Source: Candidatus Andersenbacteria bacterium RIFCSPHIGHO2_02_FULL_46_16 (GTDB lineage: Bacteria > Patescibacteriota > Andersenbacteria > UBA10190). From it: a stretch of 41,915 nt of DNA. Position 1 is the first letter of the stretch; the number at the start of each line of letters is the position of its first letter. The notes beneath the pieces are model-generated. The model was not told where the DNA came from. It did no database searches and saw nothing but the letters and a program-made list of their open reading frames with translations. Shown here piece after piece: positions 23,878 through 33,547 of this stretch. The stretch is taken from NCBI GenBank assembly GCA_001817065.1, contig MHHQ01000012.1:1-41915 (forward strand). Reading direction: 5' to 3'. Both the position numbers and the translations under genes were made by a program.

Positions 23878-26496
23878 CTAAGAAAGATTAGATTTTCTAT
23901 TAGCGTACGCTTGAAATAAAGCCAGAGCTAGTGTGCTAAGGGTGATTATAAGTCCAGGGATAAAACCCTTGGTTCGATAAATAAAGGAGATGGTTTGCTC
24001 GCCAGGCGGGATGTTCGTCGCGACACGTCCAGAGTCACCAAAGACAGGAAGTAGTGTGACTGTCTGGTCGGAGACAGCTTGAGCTTGCCAGCCGGGAGCA
24101 AAGTTGGTGTTGAGAATTAGTTTAGCTGGTTGGGAGCTTGTAATTTGAAAGGTTGCTTCGTTGGGGTTCCAGTCGATCAACTTCACTTCCTCTAGGTTGG
24201 GTTGGGTGAGCAGAAGACCATTGTCGACTTCATCGTGTATGGTACGGATCATCGGATCCGGACCAAGCACGGAGCAGTAAGTCAGAGTACCGTAACCTTG
24301 GAGGATAGCAGCGTAAGAACGGGTGGTCCGAGAAGAGTCACCGGTCTGGTCAAATCTCTGGGCGGTATGAGCAATTGGATAAGGAGCAGGGGGGGGAGGA
24401 GTGGTGACGCGAGGCAGCACGAAGGATTGGCTAGAGAGTTGGGCAGAAAACGAGAAGAGATCAATAGCAATAAGGGCAATAATAAACAGCGCGAGGATAG
24501 TGGCAAGAAGTTTCGTAGGGGGAGGTTGAGGCAGTGGAGAAGCGCCGATATATTGTTTTTGGCTGGTGGTGAGGGGGGCTGATTCTGGTGTCCGGTTGAT
24601 AGGAAGAATTTTGTGTCGAGTGATATCCGAGAACGATGCAAGTAAAACATCTAAGCCATAACCGGCGAGCAGAGAAATGGGAATGATGCCAAAAAGAATA
24701 AAGCGAGAAATATTAGATCGTGGCAAGAAGGGTAAATGATCAAAATAAGGCTGCAAGGCTGGTCCGACGGAGGAGAGAAGAATGGCAGAAGTGGCGGCAA
24801 CCAGTAAAGCGCGCACTATATGATGTCGTTTGACTTGGCTAATGCCGAGGAGGGCTAGGGCAAAAACAAAGTAGCCGATGTAGGCGCCGTATTCATGCCA
24901 ACCGCTGTCCTGTCGAAAAATAATATTGGAACCGTGCAGGTGGCGACCGAAGAGAATTTGGGTCAGGTAAAGCAAGGAGAAAGATGAACCGGCATAGATT
25001 TTATCGGGATAATTAGAGAGCCAAAAAAGAACAGGCAGCAGCTTGAAAGCGGCAAATCCCAAGGCCCAGAGACCAGAGGAAAAAGTGATGAGAATAGCGG
25101 TGAGAGGATGATTGACTAAGAATGTAATAAAAATGAAAGCGAGGAGGGTATACATTAAGAGGTAAATTCCTCCCGCGTAGAAAGTAAGGGCTAGGAATAA
25201 ACCGCAGACAAGAGACCACAAATTAAATTTGAAATTCTCCCGCCTCGGGCGGGACCCCGCCTGACGGCGGTGGGAAACCTTAGAAATCCTAAACAAATTA
25301 GAAGCTTTAATTTTTAAATAAGAAAACACAGGCGGTTTTTGGTGGCCGTGATTATTTCTTGTACTGGGGGGTGCATTTTGTTGCTGGCGTTGGTTGTTTT
25401 GACGATATGCACGGAGCCAAGCCCAAAATATCCAAGGGATCCACATGGCAGCAAAGACATTGGGATGTCCTTCAACGATTTCGATAATGGTGACTCCACC
25501 AAAAGTGCCCGCGAGGGCAGCAAGTAGGGAGGCGAGTAGTGATAGACGCAGGTGTCTCGCGAGCAAAAGAAGACCGACGGCGGTGGTGGCCACGGAGAAA
25601 TAAATGGCTAGCGGGAAGCCAGTGGGAATGCCGAAGATGAGTTCCAGTAAAAAAGTCAGAGTAAAGAGCGGAAATTCGGGGTCGCCTAGAGCTGCCGTGC
25701 CCCCGCACAGCCAGGGATTCCAAAAGGGAAAAACATGAAAATTCAGAACAGTGCGGCGAATCACTTCATGATAAGAGAAGTATAAATCCCAGTCGGCAAT
25801 ACCTAGATCACCGGTGGAGAACCAAAAACCAAGCAAGGAAAGAGGGGTGGCAATAATAAGTAAAGCGGCGGTGGCTAACCATTGATAATATGAGGGGACG
25901 AAGGAAAAAATAAGCGTGACGGCTAGGACGAAGGCGATTCCTACGGTAGCGCCAATTTTAGCGTCGGTATTAAGAATGGTCGGGTGGATAGTGGCTAAGG
26001 CTAAGTCGCCGGGTTGTTGAACATCATCCAAATAAAGAGTGCCGCCATGATAAGTGTTATGGGCAGAGATGTTTATGGGCAATTGGCTGCCAGCAGATAA
26101 GGACAGGGTAAGGGTAAGTGGCTGGTTTGGCTTTGTCGTGAACCAGGGGAAGGAGTAGTCGAGGACAACGGCATCATTGGACGCAAGGAAGGACTGACCT
26201 GTTAAGTGCCCGGTGGCGAGGAGCAGATCGTTGTCATCTTTTATTTGCAGTAAAAGCTCTTGGTCGGTAATAACGGGGATGTACGTAAAAATTTTTATAC
26301 CCGACTGAGTTGTACTGTGCGACAGATAGGTTTGTTTAATGGTGTGTCCGGGTGTTAGTAAAAAGGACTCGACAGTTAAATCGTTGGGGGCAAGCAATCG
26401 GTATTCTTTGGTGAGTGGCAAGCTATAGACACCCACTAAAATAAGCAGACCAATCAGTAAGGTAATTAGAGAAAGAGAGATTCGATGTGCAGTCAT
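23878..26496 (-). CDS. YfhO-like polytopic membrane protein (GT-C-like)
   Basis: 872 residues with about a dozen membrane helices and an extracytoplasmic N-terminal domain. Its core motifs 'FWNPWLCGGTAALGDPEFPLF', 'GHPNVFAAMWIPWIFWAWLRAY' and 'DSGWHEYGAYIGY' fit the YfhO/GT-C family involved in transferring lipid-linked sugars to envelope polymers. ATG 26496 is used (7 bp after uvrC); upstream in-frame codons overlap uvrC and do not fit. A loop of about 65 residues (about 368-430) contains translated CPR intergenic repeat sequence ('SHRRQAGSRPRR') in frame. The C-terminus ends with 'IPPGEQTISFIYRTKGFIPG' and a last helix, as in other YfhO proteins. Confidence 0.8.
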   Translation of the reverse strand: MTAHRISLSLITLLIGLLILVGVYSLPLTKEYRLLAPNDLTVESFLLTPGHTIKQTYLSHSTTQSGIKIFTYIPVITDQELLLQIKDDNDLLLATGHLTGQSFLASNDAVVLDYSFPWFTTKPNQPLTLTLSLSAGSQLPINISAHNTYHGGTLYLDDVQQPGDLALATIHPTILNTDAKIGATVGIAFVLAVTLIFSFVPSYYQWLATAALLIIATPLSLLGFWFSTGDLGIADWDLYFSYHEVIRRTVLNFHVFPFWNPWLCGGTAALGDPEFPLFTLTFLLELIFGIPTGFPLAIYFSVATTAVGLLLLARHLRLSLLASLLAALAGTFGGVTIIEIVEGHPNVFAAMWIPWIFWAWLRAYRQNNQRQQQNAPPSTRNNHGHQKPPVFSYLKIKASNLFRISKVSHRRQAGSRPRRENFKFNLWSLVCGLFLALTFYAGGIYLLMYTLLAFIFITFLVNHPLTAILITFSSGLWALGFAAFKLLPVLFWLSNYPDKIYAGSSFSLLYLTQILFGRHLHGSNIIFRQDSGWHEYGAYIGYFVFALALLGISQVKRHHIVRALLVAATSAILLSSVGPALQPYFDHLPFLPRSNISRFILFGIIPISLLAGYGLDVLLASFSDITRHKILPINRTPESAPLTTSQKQYIGASPLPQPPPTKLLATILALFIIALIAIDLFSFSAQLSSQSFVLPRVTTPPPPAPYPIAHTAQRFDQTGDSSRTTRSYAAILQGYGTLTYCSVLGPDPMIRTIHDEVDNGLLLTQPNLEEVKLIDWNPNEATFQITSSQPAKLILNTNFAPGWQAQAVSDQTVTLLPVFGDSGRVATNIPPGEQTISFIYRTKGFIPGLIITLSTLALALFQAYANRKSNLS
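25239..25274. repeat. GC-rich double hairpin repeat inside the YfhO-like gene
   Basis: CCCGCC-TCG-GGCGGG (25239-25253) is followed by CCCCGCC-TGAC-GGCGGTGGG (25255-25274). Around it are 'aaatcctaaacaaatta' and 'aattaaatttgaaattc', the flavour of intergenic repeats elsewhere in this window. It keeps the reading frame open. Confidence 0.75.
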
Positions 26497-26503
26497 TGAA
26501 CTA

Positions 26504-28366
26504 TTATAACCAATCTCGCAATAAATTCGTCTTGACGCGACCAATAACCTGAATCAACTCGTCATTACTGGCAGCGCGGATGGCTTGGAGTGAACCGAAG
26601 TGGCGGAAAAGTTTCTGTTTTGTTTTGGGGCCTAGCTGAGGAATGTCGTCTAGTAAAGAACGAGTGTGTTGCTTGCTGTGCAATAAGCGATGGTAGGTAA
26701 TAGTGAAGCGGTGTGCTTCATCACGCATTTGCTGCAGGAGAAAGAGAGTGGGGGAGTCGAAAGGTAGATTAACGGTAGTAACTGTTTGATGAGATGCGGT
26801 GGGAGGAGAGAAGAAGTGGAGTGTTTCGACCCTCTTAGCTATGGCGGCAACGGGCAGGTCAAGGCGTAGTTGGTTTAGAACACGTTTTGCGACGTTAAGT
26901 TGTCCCCTACCACCATCAATTAAAATTAGATCGGGCAGAGGCCAGTCGTGGCGTTGCTTGGAGAAGCGGCGCAGTAAAATTTCTTGGAGCATGGCGTAGT
27001 CGTTTGGTTCGTCATTCAATTTAATTTTGAATTTGCGATATTGATTTTTATTTGGCTGGCCGTTGCTAAATACTATCATGGAACCGGTGGCTAATTGTCC
27101 TTGGAGGTTAGACACGTCATAGGTTTCGATACGGGAGAGAGTGGGCAGGGATTTGTTTTTTACCGAAAGGTTAAAAATAAGGGCCGATAATTCTTGGAGA
27201 GCACGGCGGATTTGGACTAGATTGGTGAAAGTAGCTGTTTGCTGGGTGAGGAATTGTTTAGCGTTGAGCTCTCCCATGATTAAGAGTTGTCTTTTTGGGC
27301 CGCGATGAGGAATAGCAAAAGTTGGCGGGGCAGTGGAGTTGATGGTTTGAGCGATGGCTTGCTGGTCTTTGATCTGGTGCGGGATGAGAATTAACTGGGG
27401 AATATCTTGAGCTACTTGGTAGTACTGAAGGATAAATTGGCGTACCAGGTCGGCGATTGGGGTAGTGGCGGGGTGACGGAGCAGGAAGGTATTTTTATTC
27501 AAGAGTTTGCCATGACGAACGGAGAAGACATTAACCGCGCTAGTTTGTGTCTGACACACTAAGCTGATGATATCGAATGATTCGCGGCGAGGTAAATATA
27601 CTTTTTGGCTGCCCTCTAACCTTTCTATCGCCTGCAGCTGATCACGAAAAATTGCAGCCTGTTCGAAGCGCTTTTGCCGGGAGGCTCGAAGCATGCCGCG
27701 GCGCAGGGTGGTGATAATACTTTTACGATTACCGCGCAGAAAATGGATGATGCTGGAGATATTATCTTCCGGGAAGCTTGATTGGTATCTTGGGAAAGAT
27801 GAGGCAGCTGGGTGGTGGGAAGACGCAGACGGCTGATCAAAAAGAGGGTGGGGAAATGTTTGGTCGCGCGGTGATTCTTTTTCCGGATGGTAGGGAAAAA
27901 TTCGGCGCAGTAATAATAAAGTCTGTCGAACAGAGGAGGCGGAGGAGTAAGGACCAAAATATCGTGCGTCGTCTCTCTTTAGCTGACGGACGGGAAAGAT
28001 ACGCGGCGGACTTTCGTTGGTAGTGATCTTGATAAAAAGATAGAACTTATCATCGCGCAGGAGAACATTGTAAGCCGGTTGATGTTGGTGGATTAGGTTA
28101 GCTTCAAGAACCAGTGCTTCTATCTCAGTATCGGTGGTAATGGTATCAATAGAAGCGATGCGTTTAACCATATATTGCTTGTTTGGATCTATGGCTGGAT
28201 TGGGAAGAAGTCGGGCTGGGTTGTCTTTGTCTAGCCGAAAGTAACTGCGGACTCGATGACGCAGGGACTTGGCTTTTCCCACGTATAAAATATCACCTCG
28301 TTCATTTTTAAAGAGGTAAACACCGGAATGAGCTGGTAAGGTGGCTAATTGGTTAGTGACAGACAT
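26504..28366 (-). CDS. uvrC: UvrABC system protein C (excinuclease subunit)
   Basis: Makes both incisions in nucleotide excision repair. It has 620 residues. The GIY-YIG nuclease is N-terminal ('GVYLF' 15-19, 'ILYVGKAKSLRHRV' 26-39) and the UVR motif is 'RQKRFEQAAIFRDQLQAIE' (230-248). The RNase H-like second nuclease shows 'ETYDVSNLQG', 'LILIDGGRGQLN' and 'RDEAHRF', and a C-terminal helix-hairpin-helix ends it ('LDDIPQLGPKTKQKLFRHFG'). The four Cys that hold an Fe-S cluster in E. coli UvrC (residues 154-178 there) are all absent: residues 157-200 are a Pro/Ser/His-rich segment. The only Cys in the protein is in 'SLVCQT'. Divergent from uvrA, with an inverted-repeat element between them. Confidence 0.97.
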   Translation of the reverse strand: MSVTNQLATLPAHSGVYLFKNERGDILYVGKAKSLRHRVRSYFRLDKDNPARLLPNPAIDPNKQYMVKRIASIDTITTDTEIEALVLEANLIHQHQPAYNVLLRDDKFYLFIKITTNESPPRIFPVRQLKRDDARYFGPYSSASSVRQTLLLLRRIFPYHPEKESPRDQTFPHPLFDQPSASSHHPAASSFPRYQSSFPEDNISSIIHFLRGNRKSIITTLRRGMLRASRQKRFEQAAIFRDQLQAIERLEGSQKVYLPRRESFDIISLVCQTQTSAVNVFSVRHGKLLNKNTFLLRHPATTPIADLVRQFILQYYQVAQDIPQLILIPHQIKDQQAIAQTINSTAPPTFAIPHRGPKRQLLIMGELNAKQFLTQQTATFTNLVQIRRALQELSALIFNLSVKNKSLPTLSRIETYDVSNLQGQLATGSMIVFSNGQPNKNQYRKFKIKLNDEPNDYAMLQEILLRRFSKQRHDWPLPDLILIDGGRGQLNVAKRVLNQLRLDLPVAAIAKRVETLHFFSPPTASHQTVTTVNLPFDSPTLFLLQQMRDEAHRFTITYHRLLHSKQHTRSLLDDIPQLGPKTKQKLFRHFGSLQAIRAASNDELIQVIGRVKTNLLRDWL

Positions 28367-28397
28367 GGATACGCTAAATAATAAGGAAGGCAGCTAA

Positions 28398-28574
28398 GGC
28401 ACCGTAAATAAATAACTTAACCATCTCTCGCCCACTATGCACCAATCTGCGACTTTTTCTCAATCGCGAAACACTCACCGTAGTTCAACAACGCTTCGTA
28501 TTTCACTCAATCGAAAAAGCCGCATCTCGGCGCAGATTGAACGAGATCTGGCCAAGTTATTTATTTACGGCGCC
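28398..28574. mobile_element. MITE-like near-palindromic element between uvrC and uvrA
   Basis: The ends are GGC(A/G)CCGTAAATAAATAACTT (28398-28418 and, inverted, 28574-28554), continuing with CCA and TCTC after small differences. TAA borders both ends (28395-28397 and 28575-28577), a plausible 3-bp target duplication. Inner arms also pair: CAATCTGCG (28443-28451) with CGCAGATTG (28531-28539), and CTTTTTC with GAAAAAG, so the whole 177 bp can form one long imperfect hairpin. No gene inside. GGC ends plus a TNA-type duplication recall IS5-group elements (inference). Confidence 0.75.
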
Positions 28575-28597
28575 TAATAGAGTAGAGGCAGCCGTAC

Positions 28598-28626
28598 TTG
28601 ATAGCAAGCTCTATTTGTTCTATACT
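28598..28626 (+). promoter_or_regulatory. Sigma70-type promoter of uvrA
   Basis: TTGATA (28598-28603), 17-bp spacer, TATACT (28621-28626): 5/6 matches in each box. Predicted start near 28633 leaves only about 5 nt before ATG 28638. No LexA-like operator is recognised. The promoter begins 24 bp after the inverted-repeat element. Confidence 0.75.
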
Positions 28627-28637
28627 GCTTGCTTACC

Positions 28638-31466
28638 ATGCCGGAAGAAATTTCTATAAAAGGCGCGCGGGTGCATAACCTGAAGAACGTCAGCTTAAAA
28701 ATCCCGCGTAATAAATTGATTGTGTTTACTGGCTTGTCTGGATCCGGTAAATCGTCTTTGGCCTTTGATACTTTATATGCAGAAGGACAAAGACGATACG
28801 TTGAGTCTTTATCGGCATATGCTAGACAGTTTTTGGGTTTGATGGATAAGCCGGATGCTGATCAGATTGATGGTTTGCCGCCAGCCATTTCCATTGACCA
28901 AAAATCATCATCGCGTAACCCTCGCTCTACGGTGGGGACTGTGACGGAAATTTATGATTACCTGCGTTTGTTATACGCCAGAGTCGGAATTATGCACTGT
29001 CCGAGTTGCGGGCGGGTGATTGAAAGGCAGACGGTTAAGCAAATATCGGAACAGGTATTGAAATTACCGGTCGGGTCGCAACTAATAATAATGGCACCCC
29101 TGGTGCGGGATCGTAAAGGTGAGCATCGTCAGGTAATAAAGGATGCCGGTGCGGCGGGCTACGCTCGCGTGCGGGTGGATGGAGTTATTTACTCTATAGA
29201 TGAAGCCTTGCGATTAACTTTGGACAGACAGAAAAGGCACTCAATAGAAGTAGTTATTGACCGCTACTTTTTAGAGGATAAACCGGATCGGCCGCGTTTA
29301 AGCGACTCGTTAGAAACGGCAGCTAAGTTGGGGGAAGGTTTAGTGGTAGTGCAAGATGCTGGCAGTAAGGAAGGATGGTTGTTCTCCGAAAATTTTTCCT
29401 GTCCAGAATGCAATGTCAGTTTGCCCTTGTTGGAGCCGCGAGATTTTTCTTTTAATTCACCACATGGGGCTTGCCCGGACTGTACGGGGCTTGGTACCAG
29501 ACAAGAAATTGATCCAGATTTGGTTATGCCGAATAAGAAATTAAGTTTGGCGGAGGGGGCAATTAAGCCATGGAGCAAGTCGGGCCGGAGCCGATGGTAT
29601 GGCAGGATTATGGAAGCGCTGGCGAGCAAATATGGCATTAATCTAGGAATACCAGTGTCGGACTTGTCGTCAGAAATGATTAATTTGATGCTGTACGGGA
29701 ATGGGGAATCAATAGTTGTGCAGACCAGACATGGTCGCTGGGAAACGGAATACGAAGGAGTGGTGCCACAGTTAATGAGGCGATATAAAGAGACGGAATC
29801 GGATCATTCACGAGCGGAAATAGAACAATATATGATTGAGAAAGAATGTCCGACTTGTCAGGGTAAGAGATTAAAGCCGGCACCACTGGCGGTACAAGTA
29901 GTTGGCAGAAATATTCATGAAGTGGTGATACTGTCTATACAAGAGGCGCTAAAGTTTTTTCAATCACTGCAGAGTAAAGGGAATAATTTGCTGACAGTAC
30001 AACAGAAAAAGATTGCGAAACAAGTCTTGAGGGAGATTGTAGCCAGGCTAACATTTTTGGATGGGGTTGGGTTGTCGTATCTAACCTTAGACCGTCGGGC
30101 GGGAACACTGGCGGGCGGTGAAGCACAGCGGATTAGATTGGCGACACAGATTGGTTCTGGTTTGGTCGGCGTGTTGTACATCTTGGATGAGCCATCGATC
30201 GGGCTGCATCAGCGCGATAATAGCAAGCTGATAAAGACCTTGCTTGATTTGCGGGATTTGGGAAATACAGTGGTAGTCGTTGAGCATGATGAAGAAACTA
30301 TCCGAATTGCCGATATGGTAGTGGATATCGGTCCAGGGGCAGGAGAGCATGGCGGCAAAGTGGTATTTCAGGGAACCCCCAAACAAATCGAGCGAAGCGA
30401 CACTTTAACGGGGAAATATTTGTCGGGTCGAATGAAAATTGAATCGCCACATGATTATCGGCAAGGAAATGGCAGGAAGCTGAAAGTGGTGGGGGCAGTG
30501 GAGCATAATTTGCAGAATGTGTCTGTGGAGATCCCCCTGGGGATGTTCGTTTGTGTGACCGGTGTCTCGGGCTCCGGTAAATCTACATTGGTTAATGACA
30601 TTTTATCCCGGGCACTAGCGATGGAGTTTCATCGAGCTAAATTACCACCCGGTAAATATAAGGAGATTCAAGGCTTGCAGTATTTGGATAAGGTGATAAC
30701 TATTGACCAGTCCCCTATCGGCCGGACACCGCGCAGCAATCCGGCGACTTACACGGGGCTATTCACGCCTATTCGGGAGCTATTTGCAGCGACGCAGGAG
30801 GCTAAGATTCGTGGTTATCGGGCGGGACGTTTTTCGTTTAACGTCAAAGGCGGCCGGTGTGAACGGTGTCAGGGTGACGGTGTACTTAAAATAGAGATGC
30901 ATTTCTTGCCGGACGTGTATGTTGATTGTGACGAGTGTCATGGCCAGAGGTACAACCCCGACGCTTTAGAGATCGAGTATAAGGGTGTCACGATAGCGGA
31001 TGTTTTGAATATGACGGTTGAACAGGCACTCGATTTCTTTAAGGCAGTGCCGGTAATCAAGCATAAGCTGCAAACATTATTTGATGTGGGTTTGGGGTAT
31101 ATCCATTTAGGCCAGCCGGCTACCACTTTATCCGGCGGTGAAGCACAGCGGATAAAGCTAGCGACAGAACTATCCCGTCGAGCGACCGGCAAAACGTTGT
31201 ATATATTAGATGAACCGACAACCGGTCTGCATTTTGATGATGTGAAAAGATTACTGGTGGTGCTGCAGAAATTGGTGGATAAAGGCAACTCAGTCTTAGT
31301 GATTGAGCATAATTTGGATGTGATAAAATCCGCTGACTATATCATTGACCTGGGACCTGATGGTGGAGAGGCGGGAGGTCGTTTAGTGGGTGTGGGTACT
31401 CCGAAGGAAGTAGCGCAGATGAAAGAAAGTTATACGGGCAGCTATTTGCGTCGGGCTTTTGAATAA
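28638..31466 (+). CDS. uvrA: UvrABC system protein A (excinuclease ATPase)
   Basis: DNA damage sensor of nucleotide excision repair. It has 942 residues and complete architecture. The first ATPase has Walker A '[14 protein letters not shown]' (about 32-45), an insertion domain with CxxC motifs ('CPSCGRVI', 'CPECNVSL', 'CPDCTGLG') and signature '[11 protein letters not shown]' (about 490). The second ATPase has '[11 protein letters not shown]' (about 642), the zinc module 'CERCQGDG ... CDECHGQRY' and '[11 protein letters not shown]' (about 830). Both Walker B 'LDEPS/LDEPT' are intact. ATG 28638 is chosen from the promoter position; an in-frame TTG at 28629 would precede the transcript start. 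uvrB is not in the window. Confidence 0.98.
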   Translation: MPEEISIKGARVHNLKNVSLKIPRNKLIVFTGLSGSGKSSLAFDTLYAEGQRRYVESLSAYARQFLGLMDKPDADQIDGLPPAISIDQKSSSRNPRSTVGTVTEIYDYLRLLYARVGIMHCPSCGRVIERQTVKQISEQVLKLPVGSQLIIMAPLVRDRKGEHRQVIKDAGAAGYARVRVDGVIYSIDEALRLTLDRQKRHSIEVVIDRYFLEDKPDRPRLSDSLETAAKLGEGLVVVQDAGSKEGWLFSENFSCPECNVSLPLLEPRDFSFNSPHGACPDCTGLGTRQEIDPDLVMPNKKLSLAEGAIKPWSKSGRSRWYGRIMEALASKYGINLGIPVSDLSSEMINLMLYGNGESIVVQTRHGRWETEYEGVVPQLMRRYKETESDHSRAEIEQYMIEKECPTCQGKRLKPAPLAVQVVGRNIHEVVILSIQEALKFFQSLQSKGNNLLTVQQKKIAKQVLREIVARLTFLDGVGLSYLTLDRRAGTLAGGEAQRIRLATQIGSGLVGVLYILDEPSIGLHQRDNSKLIKTLLDLRDLGNTVVVVEHDEETIRIADMVVDIGPGAGEHGGKVVFQGTPKQIERSDTLTGKYLSGRMKIESPHDYRQGNGRKLKVVGAVEHNLQNVSVEIPLGMFVCVTGVSGSGKSTLVNDILSRALAMEFHRAKLPPGKYKEIQGLQYLDKVITIDQSPIGRTPRSNPATYTGLFTPIRELFAATQEAKIRGYRAGRFSFNVKGGRCERCQGDGVLKIEMHFLPDVYVDCDECHGQRYNPDALEIEYKGVTIADVLNMTVEQALDFFKAVPVIKHKLQTLFDVGLGYIHLGQPATTLSGGEAQRIKLATELSRRATGKTLYILDEPTTGLHFDDVKRLLVVLQKLVDKGNSVLVIEHNLDVIKSADYIIDLGPDGGEAGGRLVGVGTPKEVAQMKESYTGSYLRRAFE

Positions 31467-31478
31467 GACGGAGAAAGT

Positions 31479-31502
31479 CCACCTGTCGTAAAAATTAGGT
31501 GG
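31479..31502. repeat. Short hairpin after uvrA
   Basis: CCACCT (31479-31484) / AGGTGG (31497-31502) with a 12-nt loop and no T tract, 13 bp after the uvrA stop. A poor terminator at best. Confidence 0.3.
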
Positions 31503-31537
31503 GGTTAATATTGATTGGGTCGTTTCCTCTAGAAGTT

Positions 31538-31546
31538 TGTTATACA
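31538..31546 (+). promoter_or_regulatory. Extended -10 promoter of the GT-C glycosyltransferase gene
   Basis: TG-T-TATACA (TATACA at 31541-31546), 8 nt before ATG 31555. No good -35 at the right distance. GGGAGG abuts the ATG and is too close to be a standard ribosome site. Confidence 0.45.
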
Positions 31547-31554
31547 CTGGGAGG

Positions 31555-33312
31555 ATGAATAAAAGACTGTGGCTGACAATTATCGGTATGGGCGGGGTGT
31601 TATTGTTGGCAATATTTTTCCGGTTTTATGATATTCAGAATTATCCGCCGGGGTTGTTTCCGGACGAAGCGGCTAATGGCGAAGATGTGTTGCTGATATT
31701 GAGCGGTGACATTCGTCCATTTTATCCGCGCGGCAATGGCCGCGAAGGATTGTTTTTTATTCTGCAAGCGGCAGCAGTCTGGATGTTTGGGGTAGGGGTT
31801 TGGCAACTGCACATAGTGGCGGCGACGGTCGGTGTGTTAACGGTGCTGGCGATGTATTTTGCGACTCGTGTTTGGTTTGGCCGACTAGCGGGATTGATGG
31901 CGGCATTGCTAATGGCTACTAATCATTGGCATGTCACATTGTCGCGCACAGGATTCAGGGCCATCTTGATTCCCCTGTTTGTGCTGCTATTTACGGCATG
32001 GATGGGCTATACGATCCAGTCGGTTAAAAGGCAACAACGAGTGCGGTCTTATGGGTATGCGATATTGGCGGGAATGGCATGGGGCGGAGGATTCTATACA
32101 TATATTGCTTATCGGGTGATGGTGGGAGTTGTGGTTGGGGTAGCTATTTTATTAGCGCTAGCGGCATTGCATCCGAAGATTGGTTTTCCGCACTGGCGAC
32201 GATACGGTAAGCAATTAGTGGCGGGTGTGATCGCGGCAGCGGCAGTGTTGGTGCCTCTGGGGTGGTATTTTGTGCAGCAGCCAGAGGCATTTGTAGGTCG
32301 GGCGGGGCAAGTATCAGTGTTTAGCGAGAATTTACAGAAAGAATATGGAGGAGGAACACTGCTTGGCACATTAGCCTATTCGACCAGGGAGACATTGTTG
32401 GCATTTTTTACAGGCCAGGGTGATTTGAATTGGCGACATAATGTAGCTGGCTTCTCCTTACTAAATCAGTTGACCGGATTGTTATTCTTGCTCGGTGTAG
32501 CTTGGACGATATGGGGATCTCTGGTGGTGTTAAAGAAAATTTGGCAAGGGACGGAAGTGCATCTGGGGATGATATATGCCTATTTGCTGCTTTTATTAGC
32601 CGGGATGTTAGTGCCGGTTATTATGACAGCGGAAGGGATGCCACACGGACTGCGGTCCATCGGCTTGTTACCGCCAATTTTTATTTTGGCAGGTACAGCA
32701 GCCGCGGTAATGGTGCATTGGGGAATGAAAAAGGCGAACCAGAGCATGAAGCAGAAGTGGTGGGCAGGTGTTTGGCAAGGGACAATTATAGGAGTAGTAA
32801 TGCTCAGTATCTTATATGATGGAGCCCTCTATTTTTTGGTAGCACGGAACGATGCACAGGCGCATTATGCTTACCGAGCAGATTTAACGGAAGTGGCCAA
32901 GTATATAAATGGGTACACGCGAAATAATGCGGATAAAGAGAGGCCATACTTAGTGCTTGATAGTTTTTCTGTGCAAACAGTGCATTGGCTGACTACTGTA
33001 TCGGCGCATGAATATACTGTTGGTGACGAACCGCATCCGGACGTTGAAATGCATAAGTGGGAATTATTGGATCCGGCGCAAAGTCACTTAACATCCCTTA
33101 AGCCGGGGGAGATAATAGTTTTCACGCAGTCCACTATGGTTGATGCGGATAGATATATGCAGACACATTCAGAAGTAAGACTGCTGGAAAAGCGAATGAA
33201 TCGTTTTGGCCAAGAAGTGATGCGAGTTTATGGATTACAGGACGGTGCTTCTCAAGTAGAGGGAGTACGGGATGATGGTGAGGACAGAGGTTTTGATTTG
33301 GATGCGGGATAA
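31555..33312 (+). CDS. GT-C family glycosyltransferase (GT39/ArnT-like membrane protein)
   Basis: 585 residues with about 11 membrane helices. The first loop after TM1 has 'FRFYDIQNYPPGLFPDEAANGEDVLLI', the acidic-pair region (DEA) expected for the catalytic Asp/Glu of dolichyl- or undecaprenyl-phosphate sugar transferases. Later 'NHWHVTLSRTGFRAILIPLF' and 'AEGMPHGLRSIGLLPP' match the PMT_2/ArnT layout. A soluble extracytoplasmic C-terminal domain follows. It would transfer sugars outside the membrane onto protein or envelope glycans. Start chosen at ATG 31555 (basic MNKRLW before TM1). No glycan neighbours are directly adjacent, but the YfhO-like and phosphohexomutase genes are in the same window. 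Confidence 0.85.
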   Translation: MNKRLWLTIIGMGGVLLLAIFFRFYDIQNYPPGLFPDEAANGEDVLLILSGDIRPFYPRGNGREGLFFILQAAAVWMFGVGVWQLHIVAATVGVLTVLAMYFATRVWFGRLAGLMAALLMATNHWHVTLSRTGFRAILIPLFVLLFTAWMGYTIQSVKRQQRVRSYGYAILAGMAWGGGFYTYIAYRVMVGVVVGVAILLALAALHPKIGFPHWRRYGKQLVAGVIAAAAVLVPLGWYFVQQPEAFVGRAGQVSVFSENLQKEYGGGTLLGTLAYSTRETLLAFFTGQGDLNWRHNVAGFSLLNQLTGLLFLLGVAWTIWGSLVVLKKIWQGTEVHLGMIYAYLLLLLAGMLVPVIMTAEGMPHGLRSIGLLPPIFILAGTAAAVMVHWGMKKANQSMKQKWWAGVWQGTIIGVVMLSILYDGALYFLVARNDAQAHYAYRADLTEVAKYINGYTRNNADKERPYLVLDSFSVQTVHWLTTVSAHEYTVGDEPHPDVEMHKWELLDPAQSHLTSLKPGEIIVFTQSTMVDADRYMQTHSEVRLLEKRMNRFGQEVMRVYGLQDGASQVEGVRDDGEDRGFDLDAG

Positions 33313-33466
33313 ATATCCAATGTCCAATGTCCAATTAATGACTCCAGCCTTCGCATAAAGCTACGGTGGGCAATGCCAGCCTTCGTCTTTCGACTTCGCT
33401 CTGGGCTACGGCGGGCAAGGCCAAATCCTAAATCCTAATGATCAAAGGCGTGAGCTTTGAAACTAG
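33313..33466. repeat. CPR-type intergenic repeat block
   Basis: Contains 'tccaatgtccaatgtccaatt' type direct repeats, two copies of CCAGCCTTCG (also present at about 4980 in the 4935-5158 element) and 'aaatcctaaatcctaa'. No gene on either strand. Confidence 0.6.
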
Positions 33467-33547
33467 GTGATTTCTAAAAACTTAATAGATTGGTTGGGAG
33501 CGGGGAATATCGGGGGGGGTGCCGGTCTTGTTATTATTGCCTTGGTG

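Noticed and set aside
26503-26508. Perfect TATAAT 6 nt before the YfhO-like ATG
   Set aside because: It coincides with the last codon and stop of uvrC and has no -35 match (GACGAA), so it may be forced by coding; not listed as a promoter.
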